DNA of 64,000 nucleotides from Neopusillimonas maritima (GTDB lineage Bacteria > Pseudomonadota > Gammaproteobacteria > Burkholderiales > Burkholderiaceae_B). The translations under genes and the position numbers were made by a program. Below are positions 34,223 through 42,844 of this stretch, piece after piece. Within the stretch, counting starts at the first letter, position 1. Each line of letters begins with the position of its first letter. Where the stretch lies: the NCBI RefSeq assembly GCF_040930455.2, contig NZ_CP170494.1; one strand, written 5' to 3'. The notes beneath the pieces were generated by a model. The model was given only the letters and a program-made list of their open reading frames with translations. It had not been told where the DNA came from and searched no databases.

Positions 34223-35365
34223 TTATTTAGCCGCTTTGAATGCGCCGTCTTCAATGGTAAGCATCATGCGTGCCTGGTCGTCGAAGCCGAAGTGGTCATC
34301 TTTCGTGTAAGTGATGACGCCCTGCGTAATAGGAATGCTGCCGTAATTTTCCAGTGCGTCTTTAAGGGCCACGCGGAACTCTTCCGTACCGGGCTTCCCT
34401 TTTTTCAAGGCGACGGGAACAACCTTGTCTAAAATTAGCCAGGCATCGAAGGCATGGGCGGCGAACTGATTGCGGGTACCCGCTCCGTATTCTTTCTCGT
34501 AGGCATTGACAAAGTCAGTTGCCAATTTCTTGGAGGGGTGGTCTTCCGGCAGGCCTTCAGGCAATACCGCCAAACCCGAGATAACGAATGAGCCCTCAAC
34601 GGCTTTTCCGCCCAGACGGATCAGGTCGCGTGAAGCTGCGCTGTGGGTTTGGTAAATCGTGCCCTTGAAGCCACGATCGACCACAGTAGTGTGGGGCATG
34701 GCCGAGCCTGAGCCGGAAGCCACAATGACGATAGCGTCGGGTTTGCTGGCAATGGCTTTGAGTGCTTGCGCGGTTACGCTGGTGTCGGCACGGGCGTAGC
34801 GCTCTTCAGTGGTAATTTTGATGCCGGCTGCTTCGGCCTGCTCTTTAAGGTCGCGAAACCAGCTGTCGCCATAAGCGTCGTTATAGCCGATGAAGGCAAA
34901 GCTTTTAATATCGTTGGCCTTCATGTGATTAATAATACCGCCGGCCATCACGCCGGTCGATTGTGGCAAACGGAATGTCCAGGTGCCTTTACCGTCGGGA
35001 AACTCGGCCGGGGAAATCGCGAGCTGAACGGTTTTGCTGCTAGCGGCGGTTTCGCCCATGGCAATGGCCGGGGTGGTGGTGCTGGAGCCCAGGATGACGT
35101 CGACCTTGTCTTCAGTAACCAGCTTTTGTGCGTTTTTCTGGGCCTGCGCAGGGTTACTGGCGTCGTCGAGCACAATAAGGTTGTACTTCAGGCCGCCGAC
35201 TGTATCGGGCCATAATTTAAAGCCTGTATTGGTTGGAATGCCCAGACCGGATGCGGGGCCGGTTAACGACAATACCACACCGATATCAAGCTCTTCAGCG
35301 GAAGCCGTTGAAACGGTGAGGCCCAATGCGGCTGCGAGAATAGTCGTTTTGAATAAACGTTTCAT
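34223..35365 (-). CDS. Branched-chain amino acid-type ABC transporter substrate-binding protein
   Basis: 380 residues. The signal peptide is LFKTTILAAALGLTVSTASA, cut before EELDIG. The mature protein is a type I periplasmic binding protein with VVLSLTGPASGLGIP, LVTEDKVDVILGSSTT and FAFIGYNDAYGDSWF. Such proteins deliver amino acids, amides or aromatic acids to Liv/Urt-type transporters. No permease or ATPase gene is adjacent. ATG 35365 follows TGGAGA; the longer frame is not needed. It is divergent from a MarR regulator that may control it. Confidence 0.88.
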   Translation of the reverse strand: MKRLFKTTILAAALGLTVSTASAEELDIGVVLSLTGPASGLGIPTNTGFKLWPDTVGGLKYNLIVLDDASNPAQAQKNAQKLVTEDKVDVILGSSTTTPAIAMGETAASSKTVQLAISPAEFPDGKGTWTFRLPQSTGVMAGGIINHMKANDIKSFAFIGYNDAYGDSWFRDLKEQAEAAGIKITTEERYARADTSVTAQALKAIASKPDAIVIVASGSGSAMPHTTVVDRGFKGTIYQTHSAASRDLIRLGGKAVEGSFVISGLAVLPEGLPEDHPSKKLATDFVNAYEKEYGAGTRNQFAAHAFDAWLILDKVVPVALKKGKPGTEEFRVALKDALENYGSIPITQGVITYTKDDHFGFDDQARMMLTIEDGAFKAAK

Positions 35366-35472
35366 GCGTGTCTCCAGGATGTAATGCACAACAACAAGCA
35401 GAATGTGTTGCTGGCCGGGCTAACGTATTGCACACTTACGGCAACACTTTTACCCAATGATTATTTTCCGTG

Positions 35473-35493
35473 TATATCAGATTACCTGACATA
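35473..35493. promoter_or_regulatory. Putative MarR-type operator
   Basis: Imperfect palindrome TATATCAG - 5 bases - CTGACATA (one mismatch) between the divergent binding-protein and marR genes, 42 bases before the marR ATG. The size and place fit a MarR dimer site. Confidence 0.5.
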
Positions 35494-35534
35494 GGCTTAT
35501 ACTACCTCCAGTTCAAACGACAGGCAACTACATT

Positions 35535-36005
35535 ATGAGCTCAGTAAAAAAGCAAATTGATTCACGTCAAGCCTTGCCTGATCATCCCACCGGGTTTGCT
35601 TACCTTATTGGCAGGCTCGACAGAAAGCTTAATAAACAACTGCGTGTGCGCCTGGCCCCGTTCGGGCTAACAGTGGCCCAATATACGTTTCTTTCTGTAT
35701 TTCGTACCCATGCTCATATGTCGAACGCCAAATTGGCCGAACGCTCTTTGATTTCACCGCAATCGGCTAATGAAATGGTGAATTTAATGGAGCGTAAAGG
35801 CCTGATTTCACGGCGATTGGAAGCGGCGCAGGGCAGGGTTATTCCCATTGTATTAACGCGCAAAGGGCAGGTTTTGCTGGACGATTGCGACAAGGCCGTA
35901 GCGCAGGTGGAGTCACACATCCTTGCTGAACTAGGCGAAGATTCTTTCTGGTCGTTGCATGCCCAATTGCGAACGCTGGTGCAAGTGTTAAAAAAGCCTG
36001 AATGA
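35535..36005 (+). CDS. MarR-family transcriptional regulator
   Basis: 156 residues. Typical MarR architecture: a helical dimerisation N-terminus (LIGRLDRKLNKQLRVRLAPFGLTVAQYTFL), the winged helix with recognition region NAKLAERSLISPQSANEMVNLMERKGLISRR by position, the wing GRVIPIVLTRKGQVLL, and C-terminal dimer helices. MarR proteins usually repress neighbours and release DNA on binding small, often aromatic, ligands. It is divergent from the binding-protein gene, which may supply that ligand. The ligand is unknown. Confidence 0.88.
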   Translation: MSSVKKQIDSRQALPDHPTGFAYLIGRLDRKLNKQLRVRLAPFGLTVAQYTFLSVFRTHAHMSNAKLAERSLISPQSANEMVNLMERKGLISRRLEAAQGRVIPIVLTRKGQVLLDDCDKAVAQVESHILAELGEDSFWSLHAQLRTLVQVLKKPE

Positions 36006-36025
36006 TAGAAAACATGTTTTAATAT

Positions 36026-36040
36026 TGCGAATAATTCGCA
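36026..36040. promoter_or_regulatory. Putative Fur box upstream of tonB
   Basis: A perfect 7-1-7 palindrome, TGCGAAT-A-ATTCGCA, 79 bases before tonB. It keeps ten of the fourteen arm positions of the 7-1-7 Fur consensus (TGATAAT-N-ATTATCA). Iron-repressed expression of tonB-exbBD would be expected. Confidence 0.6.
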
Positions 36041-36118
36041 TTTCTGTTATTGTTGCGTTTTCCGTTATCTACGGGCGGCAAGCATGGTCTTGCCACTTTC
36101 ACTTAAGTCGTTTCGTTC

Positions 36119-37003
36119 ATGTCGTTTCATTCCTCCGGCCCCGGCCAGCCATCTTATGGCGTCAAGCTTTTTGCCCTTGCGGGCATGCTCGGCGTTCATG
36201 CAGTATTGGCTGCCACCATTTGGTTCTCGTCCGAGCAGCAATCCGAGCTTTCCTTGCCGGAAGCCACGACTATTCAGTATGTTGAAATTTCCGATGAGGT
36301 GGTCGATACGGCACCGGCCGAAGAAACCGTTGAACCAGTCGAGGAGCCTGAACCCGAGATCGAACCTATCCCGGAACCTGAGTGGACACCCACCGAGATG
36401 CCCGAGCCGGAAATCATGCCCGAACCGGAACCCGAGCCCATTCCTGAACCCGAATGGACGCCAACGGAAATGCCTGAACCCGAGATGCTGTTGCCGGAGC
36501 CTGAGCCTGAGCCAAAGCCTGAACCGAAGCCTGTGCCGGAACCGGAACCTAAACCCGAGCCACAGCCCAAGCCTAAACCCGAGCCAAAACCCAAGCCCAA
36601 GCCGAAACCTAAGCCACAGCCCAAGCCCGATGTAACCAAGGCCGAGAAAACCGCTCAGGCGGGTGGGCAGGCAAGCGAGAAAGCACCGCCCAAAGCACCG
36701 CAGGCGCCGGTCGATCCCGACCGCCCACGCGTGGTGGGGCAGGTTGATTACCAGGGGCGTCGCCCCGTACCCGAGTATCCCCGTCTCTCTATCCGGCGTG
36801 GTGAAACCGGGCGCGTCGTGGTTCGCGTGCTGATTTCTCCGCAAGGAGATGTTCAGAAAGTGTCGGTACAGCGTTCGTCGGGTCATCCCCGTTTGGATAA
36901 TGCGGCCCTAGACGCGGCACGCAAGGCCCGTTTCCGTCCGTACACAGAAAATGGTGTGGCTTACCCGGCGCTGGCGGATATCCCTTTTGAATTTGTCTTA
37001 TAG
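36119..37003 (+). CDS. tonB: Energy transducer TonB
   Basis: 294 residues. The single N-terminal membrane helix (VKLFALAGMLGVHAVLAATIW) has the conserved TonB His at residue 27. Residues about 60-185 are a Pro-rich periplasmic spacer that changes from Pro-Glu to Pro-Lys repeats. The C-terminal domain (about 205-294) has PVPEYPRLSIRRGETGRVVV and DAARKARFRPY. TonB carries proton-motive energy from ExbBD to outer-membrane receptors. A 14-residue unit with WTPTEM occurs twice, with different codons. It is the first gene of a run ending in a two-component pair and has a putative Fur box upstream. Confidence 0.92.
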   Translation: MSFHSSGPGQPSYGVKLFALAGMLGVHAVLAATIWFSSEQQSELSLPEATTIQYVEISDEVVDTAPAEETVEPVEEPEPEIEPIPEPEWTPTEMPEPEIMPEPEPEPIPEPEWTPTEMPEPEMLLPEPEPEPKPEPKPVPEPEPKPEPQPKPKPEPKPKPKPKPKPQPKPDVTKAEKTAQAGGQASEKAPPKAPQAPVDPDRPRVVGQVDYQGRRPVPEYPRLSIRRGETGRVVVRVLISPQGDVQKVSVQRSSGHPRLDNAALDAARKARFRPYTENGVAYPALADIPFEFVL

Positions 37004-37011
37004 GAAGACCT

Positions 37012-37860
37012 ATGTCTGAAGTATTGCAATCATTGATCACAATCGTTGCTCAGGCGGCAAGCGAAAGTATCGAATCAACGACCACATTGGTGCAGGAAGC
37101 CACGAATTCGGCGGCACCGGTATTAACTGAAATGGCCGGTATCACGCAGGAACAGCCCGGGATGCTCGAATTCATCGCGCAAAGCGACATGGTGGGCAAA
37201 GCCTTATTCGTGATTCTGGTGCTGATGTCGCTGACCAGCTGGTATTTGATTTTTGTGAAGTCAATTACGAACTGGCGTATCGGCCGTCGCTCGGAACGAT
37301 TCCTGCAGCAGTTTTGGGCGGCCAGTTCGCTGGAACAAGTAGAGAATGAAATTGCCACGCATGGTGCCAACGAACCCTTTTCTCATTTGGCCAGTCATGC
37401 CATTCATGCACGCAACCACCATGAAAAATACGGTGCGGTACGGCTGGAGGAAAAAGGCTCTACCAATGCGTTTGTCACTCGCACCATTCGTAAGGTCATC
37501 GATGAAGAAACCGCCAAGCTTGAGAACGGTCTTACCGTGCTGGCTTCCATTGGCTCAACCGCGCCGTTTGTGGGGTTGTTCGGTACGGTGTGGGGTGTTT
37601 ATCATGCACTGATCGGCATTGGCTTGTCGGACGGCGTTTCAATCAGCCGTATTGCCGGGCCTGTGGGCGAGGCGTTGGTGATGACCGGGTTGGGTTTGGC
37701 CGTAGCCATTCCCGCTGTATTGGCGTATAACGCTTTTGTGCGTACCAACCGGGTTTATCTGGCACGGCTCGATGCTTTTGCGCACGACCTGTTCACCTTC
37801 CTTACGACCGGTCAGCAAGTAAGCTCGAAACGGCCGGCCACTCGCGCCGCCCAGGCTTAA
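37012..37860 (+). CDS. exbB: Biopolymer transport protein ExbB (MotA/TolQ family)
   Basis: 282 residues with three membrane helices: about 62-80, 178-200 and 220-245. The conserved core ASIGSTAPFVGLFGTVWGVYHALIGI and VGEALVMTGLGLAVAIPAVLAYN lines the proton channel. An N-terminal periplasmic extension of about 55 residues is rich in Ala/Thr/Glu. It forms the pentameric stator with ExbD and powers TonB. It starts nine bases after tonB and is followed by exbD. Confidence 0.93.
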   Translation: MSEVLQSLITIVAQAASESIESTTTLVQEATNSAAPVLTEMAGITQEQPGMLEFIAQSDMVGKALFVILVLMSLTSWYLIFVKSITNWRIGRRSERFLQQFWAASSLEQVENEIATHGANEPFSHLASHAIHARNHHEKYGAVRLEEKGSTNAFVTRTIRKVIDEETAKLENGLTVLASIGSTAPFVGLFGTVWGVYHALIGIGLSDGVSISRIAGPVGEALVMTGLGLAVAIPAVLAYNAFVRTNRVYLARLDAFAHDLFTFLTTGQQVSSKRPATRAAQA

Positions 37861-37887
37861 TGTGTAAATTTCAGGGCAGGATTCAAT

Positions 37888-38340
37888 ATGGCATTCGGCA
37901 GCTTTAATAACAACGGCGGTGGCCAGACGCAATCGGAAATCAACATGGTGCCGCTGATTGACGTCATGTTGGTACTGTTGGTTATTTTCATGGTGACGGC
38001 CCCGTTGCTGACGCATTCGATCCAAATCAATGTGCCGCAGGCTTCGTCTGAACCCGTTACACAGAAGCCCGATATCATCGATTTGGCCGTCGATGCGCAG
38101 GGTCAAATTTTCTGGAACGAGCAGGCGGTAACGCTCGACGCCTTACCCCAGTTGCTTGCGGAACAGGCTGTTCTCGAGCCGCAGCCAAATCTTCACATTC
38201 GCGCCGATCGTGACACACGTTACGATGTGTTGGCTCAAATTATGGCCGGTGCGAAGCAGGCGGGCATGCAGAAAGTGGGATTCATTACCCGTCCTGGAGA
38301 AAAAGCGCTAGAATCTGCGCATGCGAGTTCTGGTAATTGA
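37888..38340 (+). CDS. exbD: Biopolymer transport protein ExbD
   Basis: 150 residues. One membrane helix carries the essential Asp at residue 25 (INMVPLIDVMLVLLVIFMV), followed by a periplasmic domain (VDAQGQIFWNEQAVTLDALPQLL and HIRADRDTRYDVLAQIMAGAKQAG by position). It is the proton-carrying partner of ExbB. Its last 20 bases overlap the start of the response regulator, which ties the two-component genes to the TonB transcript. Confidence 0.93.
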   Translation: MAFGSFNNNGGGQTQSEINMVPLIDVMLVLLVIFMVTAPLLTHSIQINVPQASSEPVTQKPDIIDLAVDAQGQIFWNEQAVTLDALPQLLAEQAVLEPQPNLHIRADRDTRYDVLAQIMAGAKQAGMQKVGFITRPGEKALESAHASSGN

Positions 38341-38995
38341 AGACGACACCACGTTGGGCCATGCGCTGCGCGAGTTTTTAACCGCGCAGGGTTACGCCGT
38401 CGATTGGCTTGAGGCCGGTGCACCGGCGCTTAAGGCGCTAAAAGCGCAAGATTACGATTTACTTATTCTGGATCTGAACCTGCCTGATGTCAGCGGGTTG
38501 GATTTGCTTAACCAGATTCGTGCCAACGGCCACCAAGAGTCCGTTTTGATTCTTACCGCGCGCGATGGGCTGGACGACCGTGTTGCCGGCCTGGATGCCG
38601 GCGCCGACGATTACGTTACCAAACCCTTCGAACTTGCTGAGCTTGCCGCCCGTGTAAGGGCGTTTGCCAGACGGCGGGCGGGTCAGGCTCAGCCTACCAT
38701 TGAGGTGGGCCAACTGTCGTTCGACACCGTGGGGCGGGAGGTCCGTATTAACGGAGATCGCCTTAATTTGTCGGTACGAGAGCTCTCAGTGCTTGAAATG
38801 CTCATGGGGCGCGCCGGTCGGGTGGTCACCAAACGGCAAATCGTCAATTCGCTGTCGGCCTGGGATGGCGACTTCAGCGAGAACGCGGTCGAAGTCTATA
38901 TTTACCGCCTGCGCAAGCGCCTGGAAGGTAAGGGCGTAGGCATCCAGACCATTCGTGGTTTCGGCTATCTTCTTGATCTTGACAGTGCGTCTTGA
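38321..38995 (+). CDS. OmpR-family response regulator (TctD/QseB-like)
   Basis: 224 residues. Receiver: RVLVIEDDTTLGHALREFL, Asp in DLLILDLNLPDVSGLDLL near residue 51, LTARDGLDDR, and Lys in VTKPFELAELAAR. The winged helix covers about 130-220 and ends IQTIRGFGYLL. The start lies inside exbD. In the TctD/QseB group the regulator often controls uptake genes; here it could tune TonB-dependent transport. The target is unknown. Confidence 0.9.
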   Translation: MRVLVIEDDTTLGHALREFLTAQGYAVDWLEAGAPALKALKAQDYDLLILDLNLPDVSGLDLLNQIRANGHQESVLILTARDGLDDRVAGLDAGADDYVTKPFELAELAARVRAFARRRAGQAQPTIEVGQLSFDTVGREVRINGDRLNLSVRELSVLEMLMGRAGRVVTKRQIVNSLSAWDGDFSENAVEVYIYRLRKRLEGKGVGIQTIRGFGYLLDLDSAS

Positions 38996-40073
38996 TTTCA
39001 AACCTTTGCGCACGCTTTTTCCCCGTGGGTCGCTGGCGCGACATTTAATTCTCCGTTTACTGCCACCGGTTATGTTTCTGGTGGCGGTCGACCTGGCTGT
39101 TACATGGATCATTACCAGCCGAATTAATTTGTCGGTCTGGGTGCTGCGCGATATTTTCTGGATTATGCTTGCCGGCCAGGCCATTCTGGTGCTGCTGTTC
39201 ATTTGGGTTCTGGTGGTGGGCGTTAAGTCGGGGCTCAGCTCGGTAAACAAACTGGCCGACGAAATACAGCAGCGCTCTGCCGATGATCTGTCTCCGTTGA
39301 GTATCGAAGGAGTAACAACCGAAGCGGCGCCCGTTGTTAACCATATTAACGATTTGCTTGCGCGTTTGAACGAGGCAACCCAAGGGCAACGTCGTTTCGT
39401 GGGTCATGCCGCGCATCAGTTACGAACGCCATTAACCGGCCTGCGTCTTGAATGCGAGCTCATGCTGGCGCAACCTCTGCCCGATGATGTGCGTGCGCGG
39501 GCTGAACGCATCAAAGCGGTAACCGATCGAATGATTCGTTTAGGCCAACAATTGCTGGTGTTGGCGCGCGCCGATTCGTCGGCGCAAATCAAGGAAACGT
39601 TCCGTCGGCTTGATTTGGCCGATTGGGTGCGTCAAACCGCGTTGGAATGGGTACCGGTTGCGCGGTCGCACAAGATTGATTTACAGTTGCACGCGCCGGA
39701 GTTTCCGGTGTGGGTGGATGCCGATCCTTTGTTGCTTGAGGCATTGCTAAGCAATTTGATTGATAACGCTTTGCGCTACGCTAAAGGCGCAACCCGTATC
39801 GTATTGCATGTGGGGCAAACGCCGCCGTCTATGTCGGTTGAGGACAATGGCAGTGGCATTGCTCCCGAAGCGCAGTTGCGCGCTTTTGAGGCGTTTTATC
39901 GTGCGCCCAAAGCAGAGAGCGAAGGGTCGGGGTTGGGCCTGGCTATTGTGCAGGAAATTGCGCAGGCGCATGGTGCCGGTTGGAAACTGGTTAGTCGTCC
40001 CGAGTTTAGCGGCACCCGTATTAATATTGTGTTTCCCGGCCCACGCATCGGTGCCGGGCTGAACCGGGGTTAA
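38985..40073 (+). CDS. Sensor histidine kinase (TctE/QseC-like)
   Basis: About 362 residues from the GTG at 38985; a GTG at 38955 adds ten residues. Two membrane helices lie near 22-44 and 54-77 with almost no periplasmic loop, so sensing is probably within the membrane. A HAMP-like segment precedes the H-box FVGHAAHQLRTPLTGLRLECEL near residue 145. The ATPase motifs are LLSNLIDNALRYA, VEDNGSGIAPE and GSGLGLAIVQEIA. It overlaps the regulator by 11 bases. Confidence 0.87.
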   Translation: MRLDFKPLRTLFPRGSLARHLILRLLPPVMFLVAVDLAVTWIITSRINLSVWVLRDIFWIMLAGQAILVLLFIWVLVVGVKSGLSSVNKLADEIQQRSADDLSPLSIEGVTTEAAPVVNHINDLLARLNEATQGQRRFVGHAAHQLRTPLTGLRLECELMLAQPLPDDVRARAERIKAVTDRMIRLGQQLLVLARADSSAQIKETFRRLDLADWVRQTALEWVPVARSHKIDLQLHAPEFPVWVDADPLLLEALLSNLIDNALRYAKGATRIVLHVGQTPPSMSVEDNGSGIAPEAQLRAFEAFYRAPKAESEGSGLGLAIVQEIAQAHGAGWKLVSRPEFSGTRINIVFPGPRIGAGLNRG

Positions 40074-40103
40074 TCCTTTACCCGGTGTTCAACAAGGTTT
40101 TTT

Positions 40104-42002
40104 ATGTCAAATCATTCGGTGTCGGAAAGCGGCCATACAGGTTCAACCGCTCGTTCTGCGTTGGTTGTGGGTGCGCTTGGCGTGGTTTACGGCGATATTG
40201 GCACCAGCCCGCTTTATACCGTTCGCGCGGCTTTATCCCATTTTGGCACCTATAGTACTGAAGAGGTTCTGGGCGTTCTGTCTCTTTTGTTTTGGCTGTT
40301 AATGATTGTGGTGTCGCTTAAGTACGTCACCTTAATGTTAAGGGCCGATAACAAAGGCGAGGGGGGCACACTTTCGTTAATGGAGCTGGCCGGGCGGGGT
40401 CGTTCAGGTCGCAAACGCTGGGTGATTACGGTACTTGGGCTCATCGGGGCCTGTTTGTTTTATGGCGATAGCGTAATTACCCCCGCAATCTCGGTGCTGT
40501 CTGCGGTAGAAGGGGTCAGTGTTGTTTCCCACACGTTCGACGACTGGGTTGTGCCCATCGCCGCGGGCCTGATCATTGCCTTGTTTCTGGTGCAGCGTCA
40601 CGGAACCGGTGCAATTGGCAAGTTTTTCGGTCCGATTATGCTGGTCTGGTTTACCGTAATCGGTATTTTGGGGGCCTGGCGTATTTTTCAGACACCGGAT
40701 ATTCTTTTGGCCCTGAATCCCCTATGGGCGCTTCGGCTTATGGATGACGCACCTTTCAGCACTTATTTGTTGCTGGGTGCGGTGGTGTTGGCGCTAACGG
40801 GTTCGGAAACGCTTTACGCCGACATGGGGCATTACGGCCGCAGTGCCATCCGCCGCGCATGGTTCGGCATTGTTTTGCCAGGCTTGTTGTTGTGTTATTT
40901 CGGGCAAGGGGCGCTTTTAATTGCCGACCCTTCCACGTTGCGTAACCCTTTCTTTCTTATGGCGCCCTCATGGGGGCTGATTCCTCTGGTTGTTTTGGCC
41001 ACGATGGCAACCGTTATTGCATCTCAGGCCGTTATTTCAGGCGCTTTTTCGGTTACGCGCCAGGCGGTACAACTTGGATTCTGGCCACGTATGGAAATTT
41101 TGCATACATCCGCAAAAGAAGAAGGGCAAATTTTTCTTCCGCGGGTGAACCAGGCGTTGTTTGTTGGGGTCATGGTCCTCGTGCTGGGGTTTCAATCTTC
41201 GGCGAACTTGGCCAGTGCTTATGGCTTTGCCGTAACGGCCACCATGCTTATGACAACCCTGCTGGCATTTTCCGTCCTTCCGCGCGGTAGTACCGGTTTG
41301 CGTCGGGCGGGTTGGTTTGTGCTGCTAACTTTGTTTTTGCTCATCGACATTTTGTTGTTCACGTCGAATACGCAAAAAATTGTCGATGGGGGTTGGTTGC
41401 CGTTTTCGATTGCGATCGTGTTGCTAACATTAATGTTGACCTGGAAAACCGGACGCGATCAAATTCATCATACGTTGGCCGATGGCCAGCAGCCGCTAAA
41501 GCAGTTTATGCAGGGCCTCGAGGAATATCCGCCCAATCGGGTTCCCGGCACCGCTGTTTTCATGAGCATGATTGTGAACACAGTGCCGCCGGCATTGCTG
41601 CACAATTTGAAACACAACAAAGTTCTGCATGAGCACGTTTTGTTTGTTACGGTTGACGTGGCCGACGTACCTTACGTTTCGTATACCGAGCGCTACCAGT
41701 TGGAGCACATCAGTCGGTCATCGTGGCAAATCGTGGCGCGTTGGGGTTTTAAGCAAGAGCCCAATGTGCCGCAGCTGCTGGAGCAGGTTGCTCAGGAACA
41801 TCCGGAAGTCGAGCTTGAGCCGATGCAAATGTCTTACTTCTTATCGCGTCAAAGCATTATTGTGGTACGCAAAATTGCGTGGCATCAGCGTTGGCGTCGT
41901 GTGTTGTTTGCCTTCATGGCCCGTAACGCGGCGCGTAGTACACGGTTCTACAAGATTCCACCGAATAAGGTGGTGGAAATGGGAATGCAGCTCGAGCTTT
42001 AG
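40104..42002 (+). CDS. kup: Low-affinity potassium transporter Kup
   Basis: 632 residues. The KUP/HAK/KT signature is at the start: LVVGALGVVYGDIGTSPLYTVRAAL by position, then LRADNKGEGGTLSLMELA and GDSVITPAISVLSAVEG. Twelve hydrophobic segments precede a cytosolic C-terminal domain of about 180 residues. It imports potassium with protons across the inner membrane. AAGG precedes the ATG. Converges on the small secreted protein gene downstream. Confidence 0.94.
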   Translation: MSNHSVSESGHTGSTARSALVVGALGVVYGDIGTSPLYTVRAALSHFGTYSTEEVLGVLSLLFWLLMIVVSLKYVTLMLRADNKGEGGTLSLMELAGRGRSGRKRWVITVLGLIGACLFYGDSVITPAISVLSAVEGVSVVSHTFDDWVVPIAAGLIIALFLVQRHGTGAIGKFFGPIMLVWFTVIGILGAWRIFQTPDILLALNPLWALRLMDDAPFSTYLLLGAVVLALTGSETLYADMGHYGRSAIRRAWFGIVLPGLLLCYFGQGALLIADPSTLRNPFFLMAPSWGLIPLVVLATMATVIASQAVISGAFSVTRQAVQLGFWPRMEILHTSAKEEGQIFLPRVNQALFVGVMVLVLGFQSSANLASAYGFAVTATMLMTTLLAFSVLPRGSTGLRRAGWFVLLTLFLLIDILLFTSNTQKIVDGGWLPFSIAIVLLTLMLTWKTGRDQIHHTLADGQQPLKQFMQGLEEYPPNRVPGTAVFMSMIVNTVPPALLHNLKHNKVLHEHVLFVTVDVADVPYVSYTERYQLEHISRSSWQIVARWGFKQEPNVPQLLEQVAQEHPEVELEPMQMSYFLSRQSIIVVRKIAWHQRWRRVLFAFMARNAARSTRFYKIPPNKVVEMGMQLEL

Positions 42003-42025
42003 CCCGAACCGCATACCAGGCAGTG

Positions 42026-42412
42026 TTACTGGGTTGCCGGAACGGTAATGGTTGTTTCCCGCAAAATGCCGCCTTCTTCAACGCTCCCCATGGTGCGGGT
42101 GTTTTGGCCCGACATTTGCATCATGCATTCATCACGCTGGCCGGCGGGTAATGCCGCGCACCGTTCTGTTCTGTTTTGATCGTAATTCATACCGTTGTGG
42201 TTTTGCAGGTTGCCACGTCGGGAGGCTTGCAGTGCAGCGCCGGCTTCGCGTTTACATGCCTGCATATCCACGGTTGGGCTAAGCTGCTCGCATTGACGTA
42301 GTTCTTGTTGGTAACGCTGTTCGGGTGTTTGGGTTTGAGCGTTGGCGCTCGCCATGGCAAAAACGCCGCCCAAGGCCAAAGTTAAGATACCAATTCGTTT
42401 TGTGCTTGTCAT
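42026..42412 (-). CDS. Small secreted protein of unknown function, four conserved-looking Cys
   Basis: 128 residues with a signal peptide (IGILTLALGGVFAMASANA, cut near residue 25). The mature part is hydrophilic, with two Cys pairs: ...LRQCEQLSPTVDMQACKRE and ERCAALPAGQRDECMMQ. Each pair is spaced 11-12 residues, suggesting two disulfide hairpins in the periplasm. The family was not recognised. A strong GGAGGG ribosome site precedes the ATG. Convergent with kup and upstream of the Mrp operon on the same strand, but no link is evident. Confidence 0.75.
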   Translation of the reverse strand: MTSTKRIGILTLALGGVFAMASANAQTQTPEQRYQQELRQCEQLSPTVDMQACKREAGAALQASRRGNLQNHNGMNYDQNRTERCAALPAGQRDECMMQMSGQNTRTMGSVEEGGILRETTITVPATQ

Positions 42413-42496
42413 TGTTCCCTCCGTTAAGGATGAATAACACGCTTTTATATTGGCACAAACCCTAATTCTTAACTACCCTAAACGTAAAAAAAGTTT

Positions 42497-42844
42497 TCAG
42501 TCAGAGTCGACGACATCGTGGCTGTCATTCGACAAAGGCTGGCGCGGGTCGCGGCGTAGCCCGGCTTGCATGAGCAAAATCGCGGTAATCGGCGATGTCA
42601 CAATCAGAAAGAAAGTGATAAGAAGTTCGTGAATAACCGCGCGTTGCAACAGGGCGCTGGAGACAAGTGCTGAGGAAAGCAAGACTAACGTGACACCCAG
42701 TGTGTTACCCAGGGTGGGGGCATGCATGCGCGAGTAGAACCGCTTGAAACGCAACAAGCCCAGTGACCCGGTTAGGGTTAGAACGCCGCTGACAATCAAC
42801 ATAAGTGTGGCCGGGATCGAAGCCCATAGAGGCAGACTGTTCAT
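42497..42844 (-). CDS. mnhG: Na+/H+ antiporter subunit G (MnhG/MrpG)
   Basis: 115 residues with three membrane helices. The family pattern LMLIVSGVLTLTGSLGLLRFKRFYSRMHAPTLGNTLGV by position is clear. It is a small subunit of the multi-subunit Mrp antiporter, which exchanges sodium for protons and supports salt and alkaline tolerance. It is the last gene of the operon and overlaps mnhF by ATGA. Confidence 0.9.
   Translation of the reverse strand: MNSLPLWASIPATLMLIVSGVLTLTGSLGLLRFKRFYSRMHAPTLGNTLGVTLVLLSSALVSSALLQRAVIHELLITFFLIVTSPITAILLMQAGLRRDPRQPLSNDSHDVVDSD

Noticed and set aside
36065..36886. Long minus-strand frame with Gly/Leu/Arg/Phe repeats opposite tonB
   Set aside because: It is the antisense image of the Pro-Glu/Pro-Lys codon repeats of tonB. 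The same holds for a Gly/Ser-repeat frame at 36274-36639.
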